Positions 10,900 through 22,971 of a stretch of DNA of 64,000 bases are shown piece by piece. The DNA is taken from contig CM037585.1 in NCBI GenBank assembly GCA_021018995.1, forward strand, positions 123,656,831-123,720,830. Direction: 5' to 3'. A model generated the notes under the pieces. It was given only the letters and a program-made list of their open reading frames with translations. It ran no database searches and had not been told where the DNA came from. This stretch comes from Chloranthus sessilifolius. Taxonomy: Eukaryota > Streptophyta > Magnoliopsida > Chloranthales > Chloranthaceae. The translations under genes and the position numbers were made by a program. Position 1 is the first letter of the stretch. Each line of letters opens with the position of its first letter.

Positions 10900-11960
10900 A
10901 TTTTGATACTCTATTTTTCAACTATTTTACAGGCCATATTGTTACCCATCAAAATTTTTCCACCATCCACTTCTTTATAAGACACGAACCAATCCCTATT
11001 TAGACACATATAGTAAGAGCACCCTGAATCAAGTATCCATATATTCTGCGAGTATTTATATGAAACTACTAATAATAAGTTTCAATCATCATCTGAAGCT
11101 TGTTCTGCTATACCAGCCTCATCAATGACCCCTTTATGCTTCTTATCCTAAGCATCGTCCCTATTTGTTTATAACTATAGACAATGTCTTTTGATGTGAC
11201 CCTTTTCGTGACACTTGTAGCATTCTACTGTCTTTCTATTTTTGGATTTAGATATGGACTTTGATCTACCCCTTTCAGATTTACAGTCCTCTGCTCTCCC
11301 CCTAACCAACAAGTCATATGTTTGTATATCATTATCCGAATCTGTCTTCCTCATCTCATTACAAATAATTTTACTGTAACCGACTCCAGTTCAATAGTAT
11401 CTTTCTCATAAAGTAGCGTAGTAATTAGGTGCTCATAGAAATCAAGGAGGGAAGAAAAAAGTAATAGTATTTTGTCTTCATCCTTAACCTCTTCTCCAAC
11501 ATTTAATAATTCAGATATTATTCTATTAAATTTATTAAGATGTTCGTTAAGAGAAGTGCTTGCCTTCATGTGTAACTTGTATAGTTACTTCTTGAGATAT
11601 AGACAACTCGTTAGAGATTTTGTCATATAGAGACCCTCTAATTTGGCCCACAGCGAGGCCACCTAGTTCTCTCGCTTCACATTGTACGTAATCTCTTTTG
11701 CTAGATATAGCTGAATCGTACTACATGCCTGAAGTTCAAATTCTTCCCAATCACCATCGGACATATTCGTTGGCTTACCCGAAAGTCCTTTCAATGCCTT
11801 GTGCAGCCCTTGTTGAATCAAGATATCTCGAACTTTTTACTTGCTACAAGCCGAAATTGATCTTCCCATCGAATTTCTCAACCTCGAACCTCGCATTCAA
11901 AACTTTTGCGGACATCGATGCCATCTCCGATCATAGAACAAAAACCTCGCTCTGATACCA
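10900..11960 (-). pseudogene. copia gag and protease remnant
   Basis: A zinc knuckle of the form C-Y-K-C-H-x4-H-x4-C is encoded near 11,180-11,230 on the minus strand. Upstream of it in reading order is a gag segment (11,351-11,569) with LNEHLNKFNRIISELLNVGE and DEDKILLLFSSL. Downstream is a protease-like stretch near 11,010-11,060 (W-I-L-D-S-G-C). Broken. Confidence 0.8.
11949..11960 (-). promoter_or_regulatory. copia primer binding site (initiator Met tRNA)
   Basis: Minus strand TGGTATCAGAGC, matching the 3' end of plant initiator-methionine tRNA, three bases from the 5' LTR. Confidence 0.9.
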
Positions 11961-11963
11961 ATT

Positions 11964-12387
11964 TGTTATGCAGAAGCTTACAAATTAACCAACGATCTCA
12001 CGATGAACGATCAAATAAGAACGCAAAATGAAAAAAATCAACTACAAATACACAAGAGACAATATTTACATGGTTCGGCAATATGCCTACGTCCATGAGC
12101 AGCGATAATACACTACATTGATGATCACACAAGAATACAATAACACTCAAGCCTCACCAAAGTTCTCCTCAAAACCCTACACTGGTTTTCCAAAGCTTTA
12201 CATCTCAACTATGTTCTATAATCTGGCCAAGAGCTTTCCCTTTATATAGAAGACACAAATCCACTTCTAATCTAAGAGAAACTAGCCTTATATAGAATCT
12301 GAATATAACTGGGTCATCGCTAGTTAGAGTCAAACTACAATTCAACCTCCAGGTTAGAGCCAACCTCCAAGTTAGAGCCAAACAACA
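11964..12387 (-). repeat. copia 5' LTR
   Basis: Starts TGTTATGCAGAAGC on the plus strand and ends GCCAAACAACA, next to the target duplication ATAAC. Pairs with 7,454-7,907. Confidence 0.88.
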
Positions 12388-12392
12388 ATAAC

Positions 12393-12775
12393 AACCCGCA
12401 CTACTAACTTTCCAGGTCATATAGTCTCACGTGGTTTGGGTCAATGGCATTGGGCTATATATAAACCTGGGGCAAAACTCACCTTACAAGCTGGTCTTGT
12501 GAGGTTGAGTTAGGCTCATGGCATCCTACAATATCATGAGAACTTTTGTTAACCCTCCAAAAACAACAACCGATCTGTTTCATCAAATCTATGTACTTCC
12601 AAATGGACCATACCCTAAACATGAACAATAGTCTTTATTAAAGTGCTTTGATGGTTTGGTTCAAGTTCTCTCATGGGGAACCCTTATGGGCTAAATTGAG
12701 CTCACTGGATGTTTTGTCACATTAATAACTTGGCTTTGTCAAAGATATATGCCACATAGCATAATCAATTAAGAC
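12393..12775. other. Unclassified spacer
   Basis: No gene is seen. It contains CACCTTACAAGCTGGTCTTG and GAGGTTGAGTTAGGCTC, a phrase I recall as common in plant repeats. It may be the degraded left part of the next LINE fragment. Confidence 0.35.
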
Positions 12776-13645
<870 letters not shown>

Positions 13646-15045
13646 TGTAGACACTCAAATTTGGCCCAAGGCTCGATTAACCCATATTTTAAGAACGGCA
13701 TACTTCTAAGCTTTCGAAAGTATTACTCGGACCCTTAGGAATCATCTCGAACCCTTAGAAGCCAACCCAAACCCATTAGGAACCTTCTCAGACCCTTAGA
13801 AGAGCATATTGGACCCATAGAACCCGATTTGAACCAACCATAAATAGCGAATGAAAAGAGGAGTAACAAAGTTTGCATAGATATATATACGGGAGCTGAG
13901 GCCTATATCATTGGAAAGTAGAGGTTCCTAGCTTTCCAACGAGCTAAAATTCGTCTAATTCCGAGTTATACATCAAAAGTTATGACAAAATGAAGAAAGT
14001 GCATAAATGCAGGGATTCAGGATACAATCGTATTCAGGATGCAATCTACAACCGTATTTAGGATGCAATCATAAACAGGATTCAACATACAATCGTATTC
14101 AAGATTACAATCGTATTTTGGATGCAATCATAAATAGGATTCATGATACAATCATATTCAGGATGCAATTGTAAACAGGATTAAAGATGCAATCGTAAAC
14201 AAGATTCAGGATACAATTGTATTCAGGATGCAATCATAAACAAGATCAATCGTAAGCAGGATTCAAGATTCAGGGCATTCTAATCGTGGCTATCCCCATC
14301 ATCCACCATTAAAACCAGTTTTTACCTTTTCCAAGCCCTAGAAATCCTCCAAAACCTTAGATCAAACATTACCTAATTCTTAACCTCCATTAGAGCTTAA
14401 GAGCCACCCTTAATCTCCCCCAATTCTATAAGTAGAGGCCCCCACCCTTCACTAGCAAACCTAGAAAAAATTTCCAATGAGAGAAAAATTTCTAAAAAAG
14501 AGACCGACCTAACAGAGAAATTTTCAAAATAGAGAAAACTCTATAAAGGTCTCCCGCTGTCTCAAAGCTCAAACCTTCTAGGTCTTGAGATCCAAGTTCA
14601 TCCCATACCTCCATACTTCCCTCAATACCATTTTCAAGCCTTACCCAGTTAGGAAACCTCCGCTCGTCCCTCGTACCCTCCGACTTTCAAGTCATAGTAG
14701 GGTGGTAAAACCCATATCTAATCCATTTGCCTTCGAAAGCGCACCAAAGTTAGCACCAAAGCGAAGATTCGTGGCGGTGCTACAATGGAGCTCCGGCTCT
14801 CTTCTCTATTCCTGTACCTTCTTTTTTGCTTTTCGTCTATCCTAAAATTTGATTCGTTATACCGTTGAAATTTCGGTGATTGCGGGAGGCTCAAATAGGA
14901 TCGGGGTACTTTCGAGCAAGGGGAAGTGTTGTTTGCTTTTTTTTCTTTATTTTATTTTTGGCCATAGTAGAGACCGCTTCCGAGTGGGTCAATCGAGTGC
15001 CTAACACTTTCCCGATTAATAACCGAAGTCCTTACCCTAGAGGCT
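13646..15045 (+). repeat. LTR of an unidentified LTR retrotransposon
   Basis: Starts TGTAGACACTCAAATTTGGC, a common start of plant Ty3/gypsy (Tat/Athila-like) LTRs. Near its right end it has GTGCCTAACACTTTCCCGAT, which also resembles the 3' part of such LTRs. It interrupts the LINE fragment. No matching second LTR or interior was found; at its right end it abuts the protease of the gypsy copy that follows. It is either a solo LTR or one end of an element whose interior was replaced. The exact right edge is uncertain by about 20 bp. Confidence 0.6.
14008..14275. repeat. Minisatellite inside the LTR
   Basis: Repeats of about 20 bp alternate between CAGGATACAATCGTATT and CAGGATGCAATCGTAAA types, about twelve units in 270 bp, with scattered changes. 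Confidence 0.9.
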
Positions 15046-18000
15046 ATGGATACGAACTTAGCAAGAGCACTAATGGATCCGGGATCTACCCATTCATATG
15101 TCACACCTCGATTCGCAAGAAAGATAAAAGTTCAGCCAGACTTTGGATTTTGTCTTGGCAATGTCCATTTCGACTGGAAAATTGGTGGATACGGACTTAG
15201 TTGGCAAGTCAATGGTCGTAGCTATTAAAGATGGGGATATTTATGGGGAAGTTTTGGAGTTGCCAGTAGATTTAATTTTGCTCGACATGCAAGGATTCGA
15301 CGTGATCCTTGGCATGGACTGGTTGTCACAACACTGTGCAACAGTCGATTGTAAGAACAAGGTGGTCACCTTTAGGCCAAACACGAGACGTTCTTTTCAA
15401 TTTGTAGGAGTGAGGATGAAGTTTCTACCACTCGTGTCCACTATTAAAGCGGAACGTTTGACCAGAAGTGGATGTAAGGGCTATCTGGCTTTCCTAAAGG
15501 ATGACAAGGACGGGAAAAATGTTGCTTCAGAGATTTCAGTAGTGTGTGAGTTTGATGACGCCTTCCCAGACGAATTACCAGGACTACCTCCGGAAAGAGA
15601 GGTTGAGTTTGCTATCGAATTGGCACCAGGAACGGAGCCGGTTTCTAAGGCCCCTTATAGGATGGCTCCAGCAGAGTTAAAGGAGTTGAAAGAGCAATTA
15701 CAGGAGCTCTTAGACAAAGGGTTTATGAGACCGAGTGTATCTCTTTGGGGTGCGCCGGTCTTGTTTGTCAAGAAGAAGGACGGGTCAATGAGGTTGTGCA
15801 TTGACTACCGTCAGTTGAACGAGCTCACTATAAAGAACAGGTATCCATTACCAAGGATAGATGATCTGTTTGACCAACTGCAGGGGGCAAGATATTTTTC
15901 TAAGATCAACTTGAGATCGGGATATCATCAACTCAGAGGATGTTCAAAAGACTGCTTTTAGGACGAGATACGGACACTACGAATTCTTAGTGATGCCATT
16001 TGGGTTGACGAATGCGCCGGCATCGTTTATGGATCTAATGAATCGGATGTTTAAACCACACCTGGACTCCTTCGTAGTTGTGTTCGTCGACGATATCCTC
16101 ATATAATCTAAATTAAAGAAAGAACATGAAGTGCATTTGAGAACCGCTCTACAAACACTGCGTGAACACCAGTTGTACGCCAAACTCAGTAAGTGTGAGT
16201 TTTGGTTGGAGGAAGTAATCTTTTTGGGGCATGCTGTCTCAAAGGAGGGTGTCACGGTGGATCTAGCAAAGATCGAAGTTATTGTGCAGTGGGAACAGCC
16301 TAAGACAATGATAGATATACGTAGTTTCCTTAGTCTAGCTGGGTATTATCGACGCTTTGTGGAGGGATTTTCAGCGATATCGGGGCCACTAACGACGCTC
16401 ACACGGAAGGATGTGAGATTTGAGTGGATCGAACCTTGTGAGAAGAGCTTCCAAGAGCTTAAAATGCGCCTCACGTCAGCTCCAGTACTTGCAATTCCAA
16501 CAGGCAATGGGGGTTTTGCAGTCTATAGTGACGCTTCACATCACGGTTTAGGCTGTGTGCTTAACCAGTATAAGAAAGTAATTGCGTATGGATCGAGGCA
16601 GCTGAAAGAACATGAGAAGAATTACCCAATGCATGACCTTGAACTAGCCGCAGTCATTTTTGCGTTAAAAATCTGGAGGCACTACTTGTACGGGGAAACT
16701 TTCGAGATCTTCACTGACCATAAAGGCCTCCGATATTTGTTCACGCAGAAGGAGCTAAACATGCGACAACGAAGGTGGATGGAGTTTCTCAAAGACTATG
16801 ACTGCTCCATTCAATATCACCCAGGCAAGGCAAATGTCGTCACAGATGCTTTGAGTCAAAAGGGTTCGGCTCAGTTAGCTAGCCTGATATTAGGAATTCA
16901 CAAGTGGAAGTTGTTTGAAGACCTGTCATTGTATGACGCGACGATTGAGGTACAAGCTTCAGGTACTCTATTGGCCAATATTTCAGTGAGACCGACAATT
17001 TTTGAGCACATACACGAGCTACAAATGAGAGACTCTGAGTTAGTCAAAATTCGTCAAGAAGTGATGGACGGTGCTAGGCCGAATTTTTCTATAAGGGAAG
17101 ATGGCTCCTTATTATTCAGAGGACATCTGTGTATTCCAGTCGATGCAGGTCTGAGACAAACCATTTTGGATGAAGCTCACAAGTCTCAATATGCGATCCA
17201 TCCTGGTAGTACCAAGATGTATCAAGACATGCGTAAGAACTACTGGTGGAGAGGTTTGAAACATGATGTAGCGGAATACGTGTCAAAATGTTTGACGTGT
17301 CAACAGGTGAAAGTCGATCATCGACACCCTACTGGATTATTGCAACCTCTACCCATACCAGAGTGGAAATGGGAGTCGATCTCCATGGATTTCATAGTAG
17401 GGTTACCACGGATGGCGAAGAGGCACAACGCTATATGGGTTGTTGTGGATAGACTGAGGAAGTTAGCTCATTTCTTACCCTACAATATGATGTATACTGC
17501 TGGACGGCTCGTGGAACTTTATATGAAGGAGATAGTGCGGTTGCATGGCATTCCGAGCAGCATTGTATACGATCGTGACCCATTGTATACCTCAAAATTT
17601 TGGCAAAAATTTTAAAAAGGTATGGACACCCGATTGGATTTTAGTACGGCATTTCACCCACAAACTGACGGGCAAACGGAACGAGTAAATCAAGTGATCG
17701 AAGACATGCTCAGGGCATGTATGCTCGAATTACAAGGCTCGTGGGATCAACATCTACCGTTGATCGAATTTGCGTATAACAACAGTTTTCAAGCAAGCAT
17801 CGGAATGGCACCGTATAAAACTCTATATGGGAGACGATGCCGATCACCCATCAACTGGGAAGAAATCGGAGAAAATTTTGTGTTGGGTCCGGAAATCCTT
17901 GAGGACAATGCCATGTTTGTATGAATGATTAGAGATAGGCTTAAAGCAGCCCAAAGTCCGCAAAAGAGCTATGCCAATTTTAAGAGAACGAGCCTCGATT

Positions 18001-18126
18001 TTGCCATGGGACATCACGTCTTTGTGAAAGTATCACCCATGAAGGGTGTGATGAGGTTCAGAAGGAAGGGGAAGCTAAGTCCTCGTTATATAGGACCCTT
18101 TGAGGTTTTGGGTCGTGTCGGTGAAG
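15046..18126 (+). pseudogene. gypsy copy 1 pol remnant (PR-RT-RH-IN)
   Basis: Protease has DPGSTHSYVTPRFARK and [13 protein letters not shown] (about 15,590-16,340) has [35 protein letters not shown] and a F-V-D-D catalytic box. RNase H (about 16,500-16,850) has [16 protein letters not shown] and [11 protein letters not shown]. Integrase (about 17,150-17,900) has [37 protein letters not shown] and [20 protein letters not shown]. The block VNQVIEDMLRACMLELQGSW is typical of the Tekay/Del branch. Broken in a few places. Confidence 0.93.
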
Positions 18127-18149
18127 TAAAATGGCCTTAAAATTTGTCC

Positions 18150-18300
18150 AGTAAACCGTTCGATCGAATCTTCAAAACCGATCGAACGAAATTTGGGAGG
18201 CTACTTTAATGATGGAAATTCATTCGATCGAATTTGTGGACTGCCATTTAAATTTTTGGAAACTGATCGAACGAATTTCAATTCGTTCGATCGATTTTAA
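18150..18300. repeat. Paired-half-site array upstream of accessory ORF, copy 1
   Basis: Three pairs built from CGTTCGATCG or its complement CGATCGAACG, for instance ACCGTTCGATCGAATC followed by ACCGATCGAACGAAAT. The paired sites are about 20 bp apart, centre to centre. The matching stretch in copy 2 (29,105-29,480) is longer. Confidence 0.85.
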
Positions 18301-18304
18301 AACT

Positions 18305-18312
18305 TATATATA
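18305..18312 (+). promoter_or_regulatory. TATA box upstream of accessory ORF, copy 1
   Basis: TATATATA followed by GAGCATGCAAA, 264 bp before the ATG of the accessory ORF. The same box lies at the same distance in copy 2. A GTAAGT splice-donor-like site follows at about 18,395. Confidence 0.5.
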
Positions 18313-18568
18313 GAGCATGCAAATCATTTTAACATTCACTTAAATCTTCAACCTCTTGCGCTTTTCCTTCTTCAAAGGAGAGTCTTTGGACTGTGTAAGT
18401 CACCGGTTTCCGTCAACTCCGGCCACCTTCGAGCAAATTTTATTCATCACAAGTAACCTCAAACCCTTCTAGGTTTACTACACTTTCCAAGGGGATTCAT
18501 TTCCCCTATTTTAGCTAGCATTTGAGCTAGATTTGACTTAAAACCCTAGTTTTTATTTTTGCCCCACA

Positions 18569-19900
18569 ATGCCACCTAAAACTCGCCAAGCATCGGCGAG
18601 TGCGGCATCTAAGAAAACCACAACGGGTTCTTCTTCCCAACAACCACGGAAGAAACCACCTACGGGTTCTTCGTCGGCACCACCTTCCCAAGCACCACCC
18701 CCATCACAACCAAGGGAACGACCAAATGAGTGGTGGTCTGACAAAGATTTTGAACCCGAGTGGACTATAGATCCGAAGATTTTCGCCAAGCGAGATGAGA
18801 CCCGGTGGGCCTTTGACTACATTTCCACCGCAAGTTTGACGGGCATCCTTCGCCCCTGTCACGATTCTTTTTACCCTAGGATAGTTCGACTGTTCTATCA
18901 GAACATGGAACTGGTTGAGGACCCGAGCATCCTCAAAACCAAGATTGATAATCAGCCTTATACGTTTACTTTTGATGACGTGGCCGATGCATTGGAATGT
19001 TTCCATACGTATAACCACGAAGATATCGCCCTGGCTAAACCTTTTCTGGCCCCATTGGATTATAAATATGTCGCTGCTCATATGACCCATGGCCGAACGG
19101 GTTCGGGTCACTCGATTAAGCGGTTCGACTTGCCTCGCGAGCTTTGGATGCTCGATTCCATAATCCAATGTAATTTGTACCTGTTACGCCATAAAACCGA
19201 AAGAGTCGGTGAAGTCCAGATGGCACTTTTTTCAGCTTATAGCAGTCGATGGTTTAACGTGCCGAAAATGGTCATTGAGGGGATGAATTATGATCGCAAG
19301 AAGATGCTTGAGGGCGCCAAGAAACCAATTGATGATATGCCGTATGCCCGACTCATTTCTTTAATGGTCGAGGATTACGCGGGTGATGACACCTACACCC
19401 TCTCCAAGAGTGAACAGAAACTAACGGGTAACGTCCAACCTTACACCATGGTGAATTAGAACAGAACATATGTTAAATTGACCAAGAAGCCCTTGGTGGA
19501 GGAACCGCCACCACCTAAACAACAACCTGCGGATCAACCACGTGGCTCTGACCTGCCAGCCCATGATACTCCACTTTATGATGAGCCTCCTCGACACCCG
19601 GCACATGAGTACGTGCCACCACCTTACGGAGGCATTCCTACGGCGACCGTCGCCGATCTCTATGCATTGTTGGAAGCAAATACGCGTCAGATGGTGGAGA
19701 ATAATCATCTTCTCAACCGCCAACTTGATTACTACGACGCATTGCACGCTGAGGAGATGTGTTTCATGTATCCTGACGACTATCTCCAGCGTATGGCGGC
19801 CTTGAGCTTGGGTCGGATAAATCGACTTGGTGCAGCTCGTGGAGATGGCGGTGCTCAGCCCGATGTTGGTACTGATCCTCCTAATGATGAGGAGGCTTGA
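18569..19900 (+). pseudogene. Accessory ORF of the chromovirus, copy 1
   Basis: About 440 codons in the sense direction between pol and LTR. The N-terminus is basic and Ser/Pro/Thr-rich (MPPKTRQASASAASKK, then PSQAPPPSQPRERP). A central region of about 230 residues includes FYPRIVRLFYQNMEL, YTFTFDDVADALE, RELWMLDSIIQCNLY, RWFNVPKMVIEGMNYDRKKM and ARLISLMVEDY. The layout and these blocks recall the family annotated as putative plant transposon protein domain (Transposase_32, PF20167), from memory only. A Pro-rich linker and a helical C-terminus (VADLYALLEANTRQM...) follow. No signal peptide or membrane segment is seen, so it is not an envelope protein. About one break. Confidence 0.75.
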
Positions 19901-20340
19901 GGGTTCTTTCCATTTCTGTAATGTGTATTTATAGGGTGTATATTTTTGGGCAAGTTCGAAACAAATTTGGATACTGTAAATGTTTAAAACAGGTACTTGG
20001 AACTGAGGTTCTTTTTAACAATCGTGGCATGGTTGCCACTCACAATTATCTCCATATTTTTGTTATATATGTCTTTTGTGTTTTCATGTGGGTCCTGGTT
20101 CGTGCGATATGTTGTTGTGTGTATTCTATGCTTTAATGATGTAGTTGTTTGTTTGCGATTGAGTTTCTTGCAGGGTGTGTGCTTACACAGCTAAATTATG
20201 TGTGATGTGTGTGCGTCTATGTGACAGTTTCTTTTTGTCCAACCTCTGTTGCTCTCAATAGCCCTATTGTGTGGGTACGCTCCCATCCTGGCGTGTGGGG
20301 GGGGCCTTGGGTTTAAAATTTTCGCGAACAAAAATTTCCA

Positions 20341-20352
20341 TGGAGGGGAGAA
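20341..20352 (+). promoter_or_regulatory. Polypurine tract before the shared LTR
   Basis: TGGAGGGGAGAA directly before the LTR start TGTAACGTCCCG. Confidence 0.8.
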
Positions 20353-20932
20353 TGTAACGTCCCGAAAATTCGGTACCTGAACGGTCCACCTCGATAAGCA
20401 GACCAATGGGTCAACATTTGACTGAGTCAACTTAGACTTAGTTGACTTAAGTTATTTAGTATATGATGGATTTATTATGCGAGGGAGGTGTAATGGATAC
20501 AGACAAAGGCATGTACACACACATATATGTTAGTAAGTTATAAGTGCTTAACATACAAGGCATGTGTTAAGACTATAAGACAAAAGAGAAAGAGAAGTTA
20601 TTTCTCTTATGTTTGTTGTTTAGAAAATTTAAGGAGAGTAAATGAGAGAGAGAAATGAGTTGTAAAATCTAGAGAGGGGCATTCAATGCAAGTGGTTGGG
20701 CTCGGAAAGTTAGAGGTTCGAGCTCAGAATCAAGCGTGTAAAGATTTGGGGTTTGGGAAACCCTAGTGAAGGAGATCCAACTGTTCGAATGGGGTAAGAG
20801 TTACAAATCCAAGTTTTTTTTGTTTAAACTGTTAAATATAGAATTTAAGACTTGTGTATTAGCTAAATAGGTGATAAATAAGATAGATGATGATGAGATG
20901 AGAAGGAGTGTGTTCAGATCTAGAAGTGGGTG

Positions 20933-21345
20933 AAATCGATTGAACGAAATTAGAGTTCGTTCAATCGATTTTGACCAAATAAGAAATAAAGAAGAAAGCA
21001 AATAAGTTCTGAAGGTAATCGTTCGAACGATTTGTAAAATCGTTTGATCGATTCGAATTATGAAGGAACCGATCAAACGACTTTAAGAAATCATTCAATC
21101 GATTTATGGAACCTATGTGAACGATTTGAAAATCGTTCAATCGGTTTGCTAACTGACAAAAGTATTGTAGAATGAATAATGGTGGGATCGATCGAACGAA
21201 ATAGAATTCGTTCGATCGATTTTAGAGTTTCGTTCGATCGATTTAAATTTTGTTCGAACGATTTTGCAAATCGTTCGATCGATTTAAATTCGTTCGATCG
21301 ATTTACAAATCGTTCGATCGATTCAGAAATCATTTGATCGATTTG
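20933..21345. repeat. Paired-half-site array in the shared LTR
   Basis: About eight pairs of the half-site CGTTCGATCG / CGATCGAACG and close variants (CGATTGAACG, CGTTCAATCG, CGTTCGAACG). Within a pair the two sites are separated by about 10 AT-rich bases, giving 20-21 bp centre to centre. The other LTR keeps about four pairs (32,085-32,275). Confidence 0.9.
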
Positions 21346-21739
21346 GATGAAATTCAGCTTTTGTTAAGTTTTTACATACGAGTAGTTGTGTATTGGAGTC
21401 AGGCTCCAAACCTAATGCTCTTATCTGATAGTGATGGGATAAATGTGTTTGGCCAGGTCTAGTTTAAGTCGGACCTTGTGATGGTTGAATGCTAACTCGG
21501 ATTGGAGAATCCGAATGTGTAAAAGCGAGTAAGGTAGGGGGAATATCTGACCTCGTACCCTTAATTACGATAACATGTATATGATGATAACCTATGAATG
21601 CATGTTTTTCTTACAGTTGAGTTGAATTATAATGTGTTCACTTTCAAAATAAGTTGAAAATGTAAAATGTAGGGTAGTATAGAAAAAAATAAGAAATGTT
21701 ATGAGAATGTGAAAAAGTGAACTAATAAAAGAGTTCAAT

Positions 21740-22045
21740 CATCCCAGGGATGTATGTGTACAATGGGCATCCGAAGGGTGCATCAGAAAGTGTGACATCC
21801 CAGGGATGTACGGTAGATGTAAGGATCCACGGACTTAAACATATGTAAATGAGGTTGAACAGGCTCGGAACTTATAATTATTTAGCACGATCGCACGGGG
21901 AATAACTATATGTAGCACATGATTGATTTAAAGTTTGGAGAATACCCCACCGACGCGGCGGTATATCCGTGATTGACGCAGCAGGATATCCGTGACCGGT
22001 ACGGCGACAAATCCGTGCACCAGTAGACATCTCAGGGATGTATAG
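21740..22045. repeat. Short palindromic repeats in LTR
   Basis: ATCCCAGGGATGTA occurs at about 21,744 and 21,798, and as CATCTCAGGGATGTATAG near 22,028. GGATATCCGTGA and related forms occur near 21,965-22,000. The same set is in the 3' LTR at about 32,672-32,975. Confidence 0.75.
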
Positions 22046-22430
22046 TAGTGATGTAGCCGTCGCCTATGAGAAAGGGGCGTGGGTCAAGTTAATAGCAAAA
22101 ATAGTCTGATTAGACGACGATGGAGGGTATTCCATCGGGGCTCGATGCTATATTGCTCGGGGATTATTTAAGTTATTGTTTTAAGTCATAGGACCAGCCT
22201 TGTTAAAATCATAAGCATTAATGAACATCAGATGTCATGAGTAGAATGATAAAAGCACTCTATTTATTTTATTGCATCTCCAATGGTTTTCAATCAAATT
22301 ACATTAATGAACTCATTCTTTATATATGTCATTAGATGTATGTGAGTAAGTAAGATTTACCTTATCAGATATTATCCCTATTGAGCTAGGATGCAGCTCA
22401 CCTCTTTTGACTATACGTCATAGGTTCAGA

Positions 22431-22520
22431 GTTAGGAGCTGCTGCTGGTGAGGTTGATCCCGAGGACTTAGATTACGTTTCGAAGAATCTGAGCCTCCTC
22501 CTGAGAAGTTCTTCTAGGAG
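22431..22520 (+). other. Acidic mini-exon-like segment in LTR
   Basis: After a splice-acceptor-like CATAG/CACAG, a short segment reads in the matching 3' LTR as SELGAAAGKVDPEDLDYV and on to ESEPPPEKFF and a stop (33,361-33,453). This 5' copy is less well preserved. A segment with the same character sits at the corresponding place in the second chromovirus LTR (47,983-48,111). Confidence 0.4.
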
Positions 22521-22897
22521 TTTTGTTGCGTAATTTGAAATTTTGTAACCGGGAGATTTAAGGTTTGGCACGTCCAGCCATGTTTTGTTTATTTTGTAAG
22601 AATTAAGATACTTGTAATATTCTTTTGTTGAACCATTTTGGGTGACCGTAGTAACGGCACTGATGGTTCGGGTTAGTTCTTTTGTCCATACAGAGGTATG
22701 GGATTAGAACTATCTTTTGGATTAATGTTTTAAAATGGTATATTGTAGAACTTGAGATATGTTCTGCACTATATTCTTATTGTATTTTATGTATGGTTGG
22801 GATGTACCAAGTGTTTCGCATGTTATATGGGGGCACGGCCTCGAGGGTCGTGCAGATGGCACGGATTTTGGGGTGCCAAAATCCGGGCTATCACAGT

Positions 22898-22909
22898 TGG
22901 TATCAAAGC
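22898..22909 (+). promoter_or_regulatory. Primer binding site of copy 2
   Basis: TGGTATCAAAGC, two bases after the LTR end, complementary to initiator-Met tRNA with one difference from the perfect TGGTATCAGAGC. Confidence 0.9.
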
Positions 22910-22971
22910 AGTTCGTTAGGATTTCTGACAAGTCTTAGATTATTGTCAGAGTAAAAAGGGATCTTCTGCTA

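Larger units (their letters stand above)
7454..12387 (-). mobile_element. Ty1/copia LTR retrotransposon, broken fossil
   Basis: Complete in outline on the minus strand: LTRs at both ends, initiator-Met-tRNA primer binding site, and gag-protease-integrase-RT-RNase H in copia order. ATAAC flanks it on both sides (7,449-7,453 and 12,388-12,392), a 5-bp target duplication. The coding region is broken in at least ten places. By eye the LTRs differ at about one base in eight to ten, so the insertion is old. The sequence resembles the Tork/Tnt1 side of plant copia elements, but the lineage call is uncertain. Confidence 0.93.
15046..22895 (+). mobile_element. Ty3/gypsy chromovirus (Tekay/Del-like), copy 1, incomplete fossil
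   Basis: Runs from the protease through RT, RNase H, integrase and an accessory ORF to the LTR at 20,353-22,895. It is collinear with the second copy downstream but has no LTR, PBS or gag at its left. It shares the LTR at its right with copy 2. Broken in several places. Close similarity of the two copies (only scattered differences over kilobases) means they separated recently. Confidence 0.9.
20353..22895 (+). repeat. Shared LTR (3' LTR of copy 1, 5' LTR of copy 2)
   Basis: Starts TGTAACGTCCCGAAAATTCG and ends ATCCGGGCTATCACA, followed by the primer binding site. About 2.54 kb. Aligns with 31,503-33,830. About eight differences in the first 170 bp, so about 4-5 percent divergence by eye. 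The array at 20,933-21,345 is longer here than in the other LTR, which explains much of the length difference. Confidence 0.93.

Noticed and set aside
18569-19900. Accessory ORF as an envelope gene
   Set aside because: No signal peptide, transmembrane segment or fusion-peptide-like stretch; the composition is basic and Pro/Ser-rich.
22682-22954. Open frame across the LTR end and primer binding site
   Set aside because: Spans the LTR boundary and reads non-coding sequence; no conserved counterpart in the other LTR.
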